From contig NZ_LZJI01000163.1 in assembly GCF_001667775.1 (NCBI RefSeq), forward strand, positions 1 through 52,592: a stretch of DNA of 52,592 nt, given 5' to 3'. A model generated the notes under the pieces. The model did not search any database. It was not told where the DNA came from and saw nothing but the letters and a program-made list of their open reading frames with translations. Source of the stretch: Mycobacterium sp. E1747 (GTDB lineage: Bacteria > Actinomycetota > Actinomycetes > Mycobacteriales > Mycobacteriaceae). Below, piece after piece: positions 37,702 to 46,079 of this stretch. Positions within the stretch are counted from its first letter, which is position 1, and each line of letters starts with the position of its first letter. A program made the position numbers and the translations under genes.

Positions 37702-38685
37702 ATGAAGCTGACCTTGTCATTCGCGTGTGACTGGTATGACCGCACCGAGGCGATCAGATCGGGGGAAGTCCGGCCGGTCGGAATCGATCTAATTCCGCTG
37801 ACGATGACCCCCACCGAAACATTCTGGCGACTCACGCAGTGCCACGAGTTCGACGTCGCGGAGATGTCCCTGTCGGGCTTCATCATGCGCACTGCCCGGG
37901 GCGACGACCGCTACGTAGGCCTGCCCGTGTTCACTTCGCGGGTGTTTCGCCACGACGGCATCATCTTGCGTAAAGAGATTGAGTCAGCTCAGCAATTGCC
38001 GGGCAAGCGGGTCGCGGTACCCGAATACCATATGACGGCAGCGCTTTTCATGCGCGGCCTGCTGCTTGACGAATACGGAGTCGACCACCGCGACATCACC
38101 TGGATCCAAGCAGGGCACCACACCCCCGGCCGAATAGAGCGCGAGACAGTATCGATTCCGGACGTAACCATCGAAGTAGAACCCAACCGCACCATCGACG
38201 AAATGCTGCAGGACGGGTCGGTGGATGCCAGCCTCAATCCCTACGGATCAAGCCTGCTCGAGAAGCCGTATTCCCCGGTCCATCGGCTGTACCCGGATCC
38301 CTTGGCGGCCGAAATCGAGTACTTCGGTCGGACCGGCATATACCCGATCATGCACCTGGTCGTCGTCAAGCGAGAACTGTATGAGCGCCACCCATGGGTC
38401 GCGCTCAACCTCTACAAAGCGTTTGTAACCGCGAAAGACCTTTGCCTGGAACGGATGAAGGGGATCGGGGGGCATTCACCCGTGGCGTTGCCCGGGTTCT
38501 TGCACCGGCTCGACGAGGCCCGCAAGGTTCATGGGGATGATCTTTGGCCGTATGGAGTTGAGGCCAACAGAAAAACGCTGCAGACGGCGTGTCGATACTC
38601 CTTCGAGCAGGGGCTCAGTAGCCGGCTGGTAGTGCCCGAAGAGCTCTTCGCCGAGACATTGCGCGTGCCTCAAGCAATCGACTGA
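37702..38685 (+). CDS. 4,5-dihydroxyphthalate decarboxylase-like protein (periplasmic-binding fold)
   Basis: This 327-residue protein begins MKLTLSFACDWYDRTEAIRS, with GVDLIPLTMTPTETFWR and a FDVAEMSLSGFIM block. These are the signatures of the 4,5-dihydroxyphthalate decarboxylase (Pht5/PhtD) family, which shares the NMT1/ABC solute-binding fold. There is no signal peptide, so it is a cytoplasmic enzyme rather than a transport protein. In this operon it could remove a carboxylate from an oxidised aromatic acid. It is tightly spaced after the LLM gene (3 bp). Many family members are uncharacterised, so decarboxylation of a dihydroxyphthalate itself is only a possibility. Confidence 0.72.
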   Translation: MKLTLSFACDWYDRTEAIRSGEVRPVGIDLIPLTMTPTETFWRLTQCHEFDVAEMSLSGFIMRTARGDDRYVGLPVFTSRVFRHDGIILRKEIESAQQLPGKRVAVPEYHMTAALFMRGLLLDEYGVDHRDITWIQAGHHTPGRIERETVSIPDVTIEVEPNRTIDEMLQDGSVDASLNPYGSSLLEKPYSPVHRLYPDPLAAEIEYFGRTGIYPIMHLVVVKRELYERHPWVALNLYKAFVTAKDLCLERMKGIGGHSPVALPGFLHRLDEARKVHGDDLWPYGVEANRKTLQTACRYSFEQGLSSRLVVPEELFAETLRVPQAID

Positions 38686-38716
38686 GTTGGCGGCTTCGTT
38701 ACCAGAGACCGACCCC

Positions 38717-38734
38717 GGTTCCGTTGATCGAAAC
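38717..38734. promoter_or_regulatory. Candidate operator GGTTCC-N7-GAAAC
   Basis: A near-dyad of the TTCC-N7-GGAA class (one mismatch in the right core). It lies about 92 bp upstream of the hydratase start. The same halves, GGTTCCG and CGAAAC with the same spacing, occur before yrbEA at 40499-40516. Confidence 0.45.
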
Positions 38735-38825
38735 GACCGTCGTCCGATGGGGCGATGCATTGACAGAGTCGTGACCATGGACTGCCGTGCGCCGGCAGCA
38801 AGTGCGCTACGGACTGGAGATAAGG

Positions 38826-39620
38826 GTGACCGCGCTCGACCATCATAACGTCGCCGAGGAACTGTTGGCGTGCTACAAGACTCGAAAGCCGATCGATCCG
38901 TTAGTGGACCGGTTTCCGGAAATGACGGTCGACGATGCCTACGAGATCCAGCTGGCGCAAGCACGCCACCGCACCGCGCGAGGCGAAGTCGTGGTGGGAC
39001 ACAAGGTCGGCTTGACATCGGCGCCGATGCGCACCGCGCTGGGGGTCGACGTGCCAGATTACGGGCACGTGTTCGACACCATGGTGTGGCCCGAGGGTGA
39101 AGAGATTCCTCTCGACGAATTCATCGCGCCCAAGGTCGAGCCTGAGGTGGCTTTCGTCTTGGAGCATGACCTTGCGGGTCCTGGTGTTACCGCTGCTAGC
39201 GCCGCCCGAGCGGTCGCATATTGCTTGCCGGCAATCGAGATTATCGACAGCCGTATTCGCAACTGGCGCATCAGCTTGCGCGACACGGTCGCCGACAACG
39301 GTTCATCCGGAGGCGTCGTACTCGGCGAGCATCCCATCCGGATCACCGACCTTGATCTGCGGCTGGTCGGTTGTGTTTTGGCAAGGAACCGCAAGGTGGC
39401 GCTGACAGGCGCCGGGGCGGCCGTCTTGGGTGGTCCGCTGAGATCGTTGGCCTGGCTGGCGAACACCTTGACCGCGCAGGGGCCGCTGAAGAGCGGCAGC
39501 GTCGTCATGTCCGGTTCGATCACTGCACCCGTCGATGTGGTTGGCGGCGATCTCTTCGATGCAGACCTGGACCGGCTCGGCCGGGTATCCGCGTATTTTT
39601 CAGGAGGCAACAATGAGTGA
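38826..39620 (+). CDS. 2-keto-4-pentenoate hydratase / oxo-heptenedioate hydratase family (MhpD-like)
   Basis: This 264-residue FAH-superfamily hydratase has VVGHKVGLTSAPMRTALGVDVPDYGHVFDTM and the metal ligands in KVEPEVAFVLEHDL (ExE). IEIIDSRIRNWRISLRDTVADN and a terminal SGSITAPVDVVGGD region complete the MhpD pattern. Such enzymes add water to 2-hydroxypenta-2,4-dienoate after C-C cleavage of a ring-fission product. GTG 38826 has GGAGAT at SD distance; the longer upstream frame is less natural. The next gene overlaps by 8 bp. With the Rieske enzyme, hydrolase and LigB-like protein it completes a meta-cleavage route. Confidence 0.85.
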   Translation: MTALDHHNVAEELLACYKTRKPIDPLVDRFPEMTVDDAYEIQLAQARHRTARGEVVVGHKVGLTSAPMRTALGVDVPDYGHVFDTMVWPEGEEIPLDEFIAPKVEPEVAFVLEHDLAGPGVTAASAARAVAYCLPAIEIIDSRIRNWRISLRDTVADNGSSGGVVLGEHPIRITDLDLRLVGCVLARNRKVALTGAGAAVLGGPLRSLAWLANTLTAQGPLKSGSVVMSGSITAPVDVVGGDLFDADLDRLGRVSAYFSGGNNE

Positions 39621-40470
39621 GATACAAGCGCCGGCCACCGTGGCTGTGCTGGGTGCTGGGTTGATGGGCTCTGCGATCGCGGCTCAATACGCGGCCGCGG
39701 GATACCGTGTGCGGGTCACGACCTCGTCCTCGACGTCGCCCGTCGAGGCGGTGCGTCGGGTGCAGCACCACCTCGACGACACTGGCGCGGAAGTGCAGTG
39801 GTGCGGCTCGGTGGCAGAAGCGGCGGCGCAGGCCGCTATCGTCGTGGAGTCGCTGCCGGAGCGGCTTGAGATCAAGCAGGAACAACTGTCCGCCGCCCAA
39901 AAGGCTTCGCCGGATGCGATTTTGTGTACGAACACCTCGTCGTTGCTGATCGGCGATCTCGCTGCCGCCCTGACCGATCCCAGCCGATTAGTAGGGACGC
40001 ATTATCTCAGTCCTCCCACCGCTTTTCGCGTGGTAGAGCTAATCGCTGGGCCGAAGACGTCGCCGGCGGTGTACTCGACCGTCGAGGCGGTATTGCGAAC
40101 GATGGGCCAAAAACCAATCCGGGTTCGCAAGGACGCCCCGGGCTTTGTCATCAACAGGCTGCAATTCGGATTCCTGCGGGAGGCGGTGGCACTCGTCGAC
40201 GAGGGCATTGTGAGCGCCGAAGACCTCGACACTGTGGTACGCGATGGCCTGGCGCGGCGCTGGGCGCAGGCGGGACCGTTCACCGTGGTCGCGATGGGCG
40301 GCTCGGAGCTGTTCGCGAGAGTCGCAGCCCAAGTCTGGCCGTATCTGTCTAACGCGACCACTCCCAGGGATGGAGTGGGTCGGCGCGTTTTCGAACCCGA
40401 CGAACTCGATCGGATCCGATCTGCGGTTCGTAGTGAATTGCTCGCTCTGTCAGCAGTGGACCAATCCTGA
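39613..40470 (+). CDS. 3-hydroxyacyl-CoA dehydrogenase family (NAD-binding)
   Basis: This 285-residue protein has an N-terminal Rossmann fold (VAVLGAGLMGSAIAAQYAAAGY, 10-31), VVESLPERLEIKQEQLSA, TNTSSLLIGDLAA and the catalytic-His region GTHYLSPPTAFRVVELIAG, then a helical C-terminal domain starting APGFVINRLQFGFLREAV. It oxidises a beta-hydroxyacyl-CoA or beta-hydroxyacid with NAD+. ATG 39613 has an AGGAGGCAAC SD and overlaps the hydratase gene. Substrates of such stand-alone dehydrogenases vary (for example L-gulonate, 3-hydroxybutyryl-CoA), so its exact step is open. It is the last gene of cluster B before yrbEA. Confidence 0.82.
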   Translation: MSEIQAPATVAVLGAGLMGSAIAAQYAAAGYRVRVTTSSSTSPVEAVRRVQHHLDDTGAEVQWCGSVAEAAAQAAIVVESLPERLEIKQEQLSAAQKASPDAILCTNTSSLLIGDLAAALTDPSRLVGTHYLSPPTAFRVVELIAGPKTSPAVYSTVEAVLRTMGQKPIRVRKDAPGFVINRLQFGFLREAVALVDEGIVSAEDLDTVVRDGLARRWAQAGPFTVVAMGGSELFARVAAQVWPYLSNATTPRDGVGRRVFEPDELDRIRSAVRSELLALSAVDQS

Positions 40471-40498
40471 CGTATCCGAAGCGGTGACTGCTCACTCC

Positions 40499-40516
40499 GG
40501 TTCCGCCCTTCGAAAC
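40499..40516. promoter_or_regulatory. Candidate operator GGTTCC-N7-GAAAC before the mce operon
   Basis: Same halves and spacing as the site at 38717-38734. It lies about 40 bp upstream of the probable yrbEA ATG (40557). This favours that start over the GTG at 40518, and suggests that the importer and cluster B share a regulator. Confidence 0.45.
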
Positions 40517-40556
40517 AGTGCATGCGGCTCGCTCATACGCCGACGAACATGCATCC

Positions 40557-41378
40557 ATGGCAAAAACGGCGACGGTCGTCGGGGGCCCGAGGTGGGGTCG
40601 GGGATCGGCTGTGTCTTCGACCTGGGCTGCGGACAGGCCGCTGCGCGCCTTCGGCGACTTTTGCGCGATGTCCTTGGACGCCTTGTTTTTTCTGCCGAGA
40701 CCGCCATTCAGGTGGCGCGAGTTTGTTCTGCAGTTCTGGTTCGTGGCCCGCGTGTCGCTTGCCCCAACGCTCCTGCTGGCCATACCGTTTTGCGCGCTGT
40801 CGGTATTCATTACCAACATCTTGCTTATCGATTTCGGCGCCGCCGATATCTCGGGTGCCGGAGCTGCGCTGGGTACGGTGACACAGATCGCGCCGATCGT
40901 GACCGTCCTGGTGGTTGCCGGCGCAGGTGCCACCGCGATGTGTGCCGACATCGGTGCCCGCACCATCCGCGAGGAACTCGATGCACTGCGGGTGCTCGGC
41001 ATTAATCCGGTTCAGGCGCTGGTCGTCCCGAGAATGATCGCCTCCACACTCGTGGCGACGCTATTGTTATCACTGGTCACCCTCACCGGATTAACCAGTG
41101 CCTTCGCCTTCTCGGTCTTCATACAGCACATAACGCCGGGGGCGTGGGTCTCGAGCCTCACCCTGCTCGTCGGACTTACCGAGGTCGTCGTATCACTGAC
41201 CAAGGCCACGCTCTTCGGTTTGGCCGCCGGCCTGATCGCCTGTTACAAGGGCATCACCGTCAAGGGCGGGCCGGCCGGCGTCGGGAACGCGGTCAACGAG
41301 ACAGTGGTCTTCTCATTCATCGCACTGTTCGTGATTAACCTCATCGTCACCGCGGTCGGCGTCAAGGCGGCGATGTGA
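40557..41378 (+). CDS. yrbEA: YrbE-family ABC permease A (Mce transporter)
   Basis: This 273-residue MlaE/YrbE permease has 5-6 hydrophobic helices and the conserved cytoplasmic block ADIGARTIREELDALRVLGINPVQALVVPR. That block is the EExDAL..LG coupling motif for the MceG-type ATPase. It ends KGGPAGVGNAVNETVVFSFIALFVINLI, also typical. A GTG at 40518 would add 13 residues, but it abuts the operator-like dyad and lacks an SD. It overlaps yrbEB by GTGA. It forms the membrane channel of the Mce importer with YrbEB. No ATPase gene is present; mycobacterial Mce systems use a shared MceG encoded elsewhere. Confidence 0.92.
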   Translation: MAKTATVVGGPRWGRGSAVSSTWAADRPLRAFGDFCAMSLDALFFLPRPPFRWREFVLQFWFVARVSLAPTLLLAIPFCALSVFITNILLIDFGAADISGAGAALGTVTQIAPIVTVLVVAGAGATAMCADIGARTIREELDALRVLGINPVQALVVPRMIASTLVATLLLSLVTLTGLTSAFAFSVFIQHITPGAWVSSLTLLVGLTEVVVSLTKATLFGLAAGLIACYKGITVKGGPAGVGNAVNETVVFSFIALFVINLIVTAVGVKAAM

Positions 41379-42232
41379 GCGCCGAAGTTGTTGCTACGCA
41401 GAGGTATCCGTCAGTGGCCCGCATCGTAGAGGGCTGGGTGGGTGGCTGGCGCCGGTTGGGCCGCCAGAGCCGATTTTATGCGCGCACGCTCGCCGCGACC
41501 GCCGACGCGTGCACGCGCTACCGCACGGAGGTCGCCCGCCTGGTGGCTCAGATGAGCCTGGGCACGGGCGTGCTGGCCATCATCGGAGGCACCATTGTCA
41601 TCGTCGGGTTTCTGACCTTGTCCACTGGGGCGCTGATCGCGGTCCAGGGTTACAACTCACTGGCGGGCATCGGTGTCGAGGCGTTAACCGGCTTTGTGTC
41701 GGCCTATCTGAACGTTCGCGCGATCGCACCCACCACTGCAGGAATCGGACTGGCGGCCACCATCGGCGCCGGGGCCACCGCCCAATTGGGTGCCATGCGG
41801 ATCAACGAGGAGATCGACGCATTGGAAGCCATGGGCGTGCGTTCGATCGCCTACCTCAGCTCAACGCGCGTAGTCGCCGGCGTCATCGTGATCATCCCGC
41901 TGTACTGCGTGGGTCTGTTGACGTCATTTTCCGCGGCGCGAGTCGGCACCACTTTCGGCTACGGTCAGTCCACGGGGGTCTACGACCACTATTTCAACAG
42001 CTTTCTCAACCCGCTCGATGTGGTGTGGTCGTTCGCCGAAGTCGTCGCGATGGGCGCCATCATCATGCTCATCCACACCTACTACGGGTTCACGGCCTCC
42101 GGTGGTCCGGCTGGGGTTGGCGAGGCGGTCGGCCGCGCGGTGCGTACCTCTTTGGTGTGCGCGGTGTTTATCACTCTGTTGGTGTCGTTGGCCGCCTACG
42201 GGCATTCGGGCAACCTGAATCTCTCGGGGTGA
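41375..42232 (+). CDS. yrbEB: YrbE-family ABC permease B (Mce transporter)
   Basis: This 285-residue partner permease has a hydrophobic N-terminal helix, GYNSLAGIGVEALTGFVSAYLNVRAIAP, the coupling motif ATAQLGAMRINEEIDALEAMGVRS and the closing YYGFTASGGPAGVGEAVGRAVR block. The GTG start overlaps the yrbEA stop. mceA follows 4 bp after its stop. Sequence and order are fully typical of a mycobacterial mce locus. Confidence 0.93.
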   Translation: MSAEVVATQRYPSVARIVEGWVGGWRRLGRQSRFYARTLAATADACTRYRTEVARLVAQMSLGTGVLAIIGGTIVIVGFLTLSTGALIAVQGYNSLAGIGVEALTGFVSAYLNVRAIAPTTAGIGLAATIGAGATAQLGAMRINEEIDALEAMGVRSIAYLSSTRVVAGVIVIIPLYCVGLLTSFSAARVGTTFGYGQSTGVYDHYFNSFLNPLDVVWSFAEVVAMGAIIMLIHTYYGFTASGGPAGVGEAVGRAVRTSLVCAVFITLLVSLAAYGHSGNLNLSG

Positions 42233-42236
42233 GCCG

Positions 42237-43688
42237 ATGCCAATAGAGGAGTCCGACGGCCGACTCGACCCGGCGTGGTGGGCCCTGTTCTTGGTTGGCG
42301 TCATCGCGGCAGTGGTTACGCTCACAGGTCTGGTGTTCAACGGTTCGTTCACCTCGTATGTGCCTGTCTTGGTGACCTCCGACCGGTCGGGGCTGGTGAT
42401 GGATCCCGGCAGCAAAGTCAAGATGCGCGGGGTCCAGGTCGGTCAGGTCAACCAGGTCACCGGCGGAAGTGGGCCGGCACGGCTGAAGCTGGACATCTAC
42501 CCCGATCAGATCAAATACATTCCGGCTAACGTCTCGGTAAGGATCAGGGCGACCACGGTCTTCGGAAGTAAATACATCGAGCTGCTATACCCTGACCATC
42601 CCAGCCCACAGCGGCTGGCCGCCGGCCAGGTGCTGCAGTCGCAGAACGTCAACACCGAAGTCAACACGGTGTTCCAGGACCTGGTTGGTGTGCTGCACCA
42701 GATTGACCCGGCCAAGCTCAACAGCGTCCTCTCGGCACTGGCGGAAGGTGTCCGCGGCGAAGGGCCGGCCATTGGCGAGGCCACCACCGCCGCCAACCAA
42801 GTACTGCTGGCAATCAACCCGCGCAGCGAAACCATTCGCGCCGACTGGCGGGCGCTGAGGGGTCTGTCGAACGCCTACAACGCGGCAGCGCCTGACATTC
42901 TGCGCACACTCGACGCCGCCAGCACAACCAGCGCAACGATCACCGCGAACGCATCGGAGCTGGATGCGTTGCTGCTCAGTGTGATGGGGCTGTCCAATAG
43001 CGGAATCAGCGTGCTCGCGCCGAACCAGGCGAACCTGATCAAGTCCGTCAATCTATTGCGGCCCACGACGGACCTGTTGTTGAAATACAACCCCGAGTAC
43101 ACATGCCTGATATTGGGCGCCAAGTGGTATTTGGACGAAGGGGGTGGCTATGACATCCTCGGCGGCAACGGGCGCTCGTCGATCTTGGACATCGGATTCT
43201 TGCTCGGCGACGACCCTTACCGCTACCCCGACAACCTGCCGGTTGTCGGCGCCAAGGGCGGCCCGGGCGGCAAACCGGGTTGTGGGTCGCTACCCGACGT
43301 GTCGAAGAACTACCCGGTACGTCAACTAATCACCAACACCGGCTGGGGTACCGGTGTGGATGTCCGGCCTAACCCGGGCATCGGCTTCCCCGGTTGGGCC
43401 GACTACCTGCCGGTGACCCGCGGGACGCCAAAGCCGCCCAGCATCCGCTATCCGGGCGGGCCTGCGCCCGGGCCGATTCCGTATCCGGGCGCACCACCGT
43501 ATGGGGCGCCGCAATATGCCGCGGATGGAACCCCTCTTTACCCGGGGCTGCCCCCGGCACCGGCTCCCGGCGCGCCGCGTGATCCTGGGCCCAGGCCCGG
43601 CACGGAACCGTTCGTTGTGACGGCGCCGGCGTCGATGCCTCCAACTCCGACGCCGCCGCTGCCCCAGGAAGCGGCCCCATCGCCATGA
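42237..43688 (+). CDS. mceA: MceA-type Mce-family substrate-binding protein
   Basis: This 483-residue protein has an N-terminal TM helix (ALFLVGVIAAVVTLTGLVF), an MCE/MlaD domain (VLVTSDRSGLVMDPGSKVKMRGVQVGQV, about 45-130), a long helical coiled region to about 300 and a Pro/Gly-rich C-terminal tail of about 90 residues (PGGPAPGPIPYPGAPP). This is the usual MceA layout. MCE domains assemble into a hydrophobic shuttle that passes lipids or sterols across the cell envelope to the YrbE permeases. It is the first of six mce genes. Confidence 0.92.
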   Translation: MPIEESDGRLDPAWWALFLVGVIAAVVTLTGLVFNGSFTSYVPVLVTSDRSGLVMDPGSKVKMRGVQVGQVNQVTGGSGPARLKLDIYPDQIKYIPANVSVRIRATTVFGSKYIELLYPDHPSPQRLAAGQVLQSQNVNTEVNTVFQDLVGVLHQIDPAKLNSVLSALAEGVRGEGPAIGEATTAANQVLLAINPRSETIRADWRALRGLSNAYNAAAPDILRTLDAASTTSATITANASELDALLLSVMGLSNSGISVLAPNQANLIKSVNLLRPTTDLLLKYNPEYTCLILGAKWYLDEGGGYDILGGNGRSSILDIGFLLGDDPYRYPDNLPVVGAKGGPGGKPGCGSLPDVSKNYPVRQLITNTGWGTGVDVRPNPGIGFPGWADYLPVTRGTPKPPSIRYPGGPAPGPIPYPGAPPYGAPQYAADGTPLYPGLPPAPAPGAPRDPGPRPGTEPFVVTAPASMPPTPTPPLPQEAAPSP

Positions 43689-43725
43689 CCGGCTACGAAG
43701 TCCAGACAAAAACGTGGGGGAGGCC

Positions 43726-44754
43726 ATGAAAACTTCTGTGGCAGGCGCCATTTGGCGCTCCGCCATCTTCGTCGCCGTCTGCTTGGTGGGCATGTTCGGC
43801 CTCATCGCGGTGTTCGCGCAGCTGCGGTTCGAGTCGACGCAAGATTACAGAGCCGTATTCAGCAACGTCAGCGGCCTGGAAAACGGCAATTTTGTCCGCA
43901 TCGCCGGTGTCGAGGTGGGCAAGGTCCAACGCATTTCCATCCAACGCGACGCCACCGCCCTCGTAGAATTCAGCGCCGACGATTCGGTGGTGCTCACCGA
44001 GGGCAGCCGGGTGGCGGTTCGCTACGACAACCTGATCGGCGGGCGCTATCTAGCGTTAGAAGAAGGAGCTGGGGGGACGCGCAAGCTGCGGCCCGGGGAA
44101 ACCATCCCGATGGACCGCACTGCGCCCGCGCTGGACCTCGATGCGCTCATCGGCGGATTTCGTCCCCTGTTCCGGGCCTTAGATCCTGACCAAGTCAATG
44201 CGCTCTCGGGCCAATTGATCGGAGCCTTTCAAGGACAGGGCGCAACGATCGGATCGTTTCTGACACAGACCGCAGCCTTGACCAATACGCTGGCCGACCG
44301 CGATCAACTGATCGGGCAGGTGATCGTCAACCTCAACAGCGTGCTGGGGTCGCTGGGCGACCGCAGTAGCAAGTTCGGCAAAGCGGTGGATTCGCTGGCC
44401 CAGTTGGTCAAGGAGCTGGCAGCCCGCAAGACCGACATCGCAAACAGTCTGGCATATAGCAATGCCGCCACCGGGTCGATCGCCGATCTGCTGCAACAGG
44501 CGCGTCCGCCGTTCCAGCAAACAGTTCAGCAGGCTGACCGCACGGCGGGCATCGTTGTCGCCGATCACGATTACATGGACAACCTGCTCAAAACGCTGCC
44601 CGACGCCTATCGAGCCTTAGCCCGCCAAGGCCTCTACGGCGACTTCTTCAGTTACTACGCCTGCTCCTTACTTTTCAAGGTCAACGGCAAAGGGGGCCAG
44701 CCGGTGTATATCAAGGTGGCCGATCAGTCCTCGGGGAGATGTACGCCCAAATGA
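43726..44754 (+). CDS. mceB: MceB-type Mce-family protein
   Basis: This 342-residue protein has a TM helix near the N-terminus (SAIFVAVCLVGMFGLIAVFA), an MCE domain (YRAVFSNVSGLENGNFVRIAGVEVGKV) and a helical domain ending in CSLLFKVNGKGGQPVYIKV. It lacks the proline-rich tail, as is usual for MceB. ATG 43726 has a GGGGGAGG SD. An in-frame GTG at 43714 is less likely because the SD would lie inside it. It overlaps mceC by ATGA. Confidence 0.92.
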   Translation: MKTSVAGAIWRSAIFVAVCLVGMFGLIAVFAQLRFESTQDYRAVFSNVSGLENGNFVRIAGVEVGKVQRISIQRDATALVEFSADDSVVLTEGSRVAVRYDNLIGGRYLALEEGAGGTRKLRPGETIPMDRTAPALDLDALIGGFRPLFRALDPDQVNALSGQLIGAFQGQGATIGSFLTQTAALTNTLADRDQLIGQVIVNLNSVLGSLGDRSSKFGKAVDSLAQLVKELAARKTDIANSLAYSNAATGSIADLLQQARPPFQQTVQQADRTAGIVVADHDYMDNLLKTLPDAYRALARQGLYGDFFSYYACSLLFKVNGKGGQPVYIKVADQSSGRCTPK

Positions 44755-46079
44755 AATCTTTCGCCGAACGCAACAACCTCATCATCGGGGCCATCGGGAT
44801 GGTGGTGATCGCCGTGTCGGTGTTGGTCGCACTCCAGTACGACAAGCTGCCGTTCATCAACCAGACCAGGAACTATTCGGCCTATTTCGCCGAAGCGGGT
44901 GGCCTAAGAACCGACGCCGCCGTTCAGGTTGCGGGACTCCGGGTTGGGCAGGTCAAGTCGATCGGTCTGGACGGGTCCCGGGTGCTGGTGAAATTTACCA
45001 TTGACAAACACATCGCAGTGGGTGATCGCAGCGAGGCGGCGATCAAGACCAAGAGCGTGCTGGGCGCAAAGATTCTCGAAGTCACACCGCGGGGGGAGGG
45101 CCGCCAGAGCGGCCCTATCCCGCTCACTCGCACGGCCTCGGCCTACCAGCTTCCCGACGCCCTGGGTGAGCTGACCACGACCATCAGCGGCTTGAACACC
45201 GACCAGCTGTCGCAGTCGCTAAGAACGCTCGCGCAAACGTTTTCTGACACCCCGCCAGAGGTCAAGGTGGCCGTGGAAGGGGTGGCGCGGTTTTCCCAGA
45301 CCCTCGACGAACGCGACGAGCAGTTGCGCCATTTGCTGGCCAACGCCAATAAGGCGGCAGGGGTGCTCGCCCAGCGCAGCGACCAAGTCGTGGGGTTGAT
45401 CGCCGATAGCAATGTTCTGTTGATCCAACTGAAAGGCCAAAGCGCTGCCCTCGAGCACCTCTTCCGCAATATTTCCTCGGTCAGCGAGCAGCTGAAGGGA
45501 TTCATCGCCGAAAACCGGGCGACGATGAAACCCGCGTTCGACAAGCTCAACGGGGTGTTGGCGATCGTCGACAACCGCAAGGCGGAGCTGCAGAAATCGA
45601 TCAAGTTGCTCAATGCCTACGCCCTGTCGCTGGGGGAGGCGCTCTCGGCGGGGCCATTTTTCAAGAGCTACATCTCGAACATATTGCCGGGCCAGTACCT
45701 GCAGCCGTTCGTCGACGCCGCGTTCTCTGACTTGGGCCTTGACCCGAACACTTTGTTGCCGTCGGAGCGGGTCGACCCGCCGACCGGGCAACCCGCGACC
45801 CCACCGCTGCCGGTGCCATTCCCGCGCACCGGACAGGAGGGTGCCCCTCGCCTGACCCTGCCTGACGCCATCACGGGTAACCCCGGCGACCGTCCTTGCC
45901 TGCTGCCTGGCCCGGGCTGCTATCCCTATCGCCAACCGCCGCCGGCTCCTCCACCAGGCGGGCCGCCCCCTGGGCCTCCCGCGAGCGTGGCACCGGCACC
46001 AACACCGACGCGCGTGTACGTGCCAGCGCCCAACGAAATCGCGCCCCCTGACGCGCCCGATGCCGGGGGCCGGCCATGA
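44751..46079 (+). CDS. mceC: MceC-type Mce-family protein
   Basis: This 442-residue protein has the start MKSFAERNNLIIGAIGMVVIAVSVLVAL (TM helix), an MCE domain (YSAYFAEAGGLRTDAAVQVAGLRVGQV) and a long helical stretch. A Pro-rich C-terminal tail (PPPAPPPGGPPPGPP) follows. ATG 44751 overlaps the mceB stop and matches the usual MceC start; an upstream ATG at 44739 is possible. It overlaps mceD by ATGA. Confidence 0.92.
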   Translation: MKSFAERNNLIIGAIGMVVIAVSVLVALQYDKLPFINQTRNYSAYFAEAGGLRTDAAVQVAGLRVGQVKSIGLDGSRVLVKFTIDKHIAVGDRSEAAIKTKSVLGAKILEVTPRGEGRQSGPIPLTRTASAYQLPDALGELTTTISGLNTDQLSQSLRTLAQTFSDTPPEVKVAVEGVARFSQTLDERDEQLRHLLANANKAAGVLAQRSDQVVGLIADSNVLLIQLKGQSAALEHLFRNISSVSEQLKGFIAENRATMKPAFDKLNGVLAIVDNRKAELQKSIKLLNAYALSLGEALSAGPFFKSYISNILPGQYLQPFVDAAFSDLGLDPNTLLPSERVDPPTGQPATPPLPVPFPRTGQEGAPRLTLPDAITGNPGDRPCLLPGPGCYPYRQPPPAPPPGGPPPGPPASVAPAPTPTRVYVPAPNEIAPPDAPDAGGRP

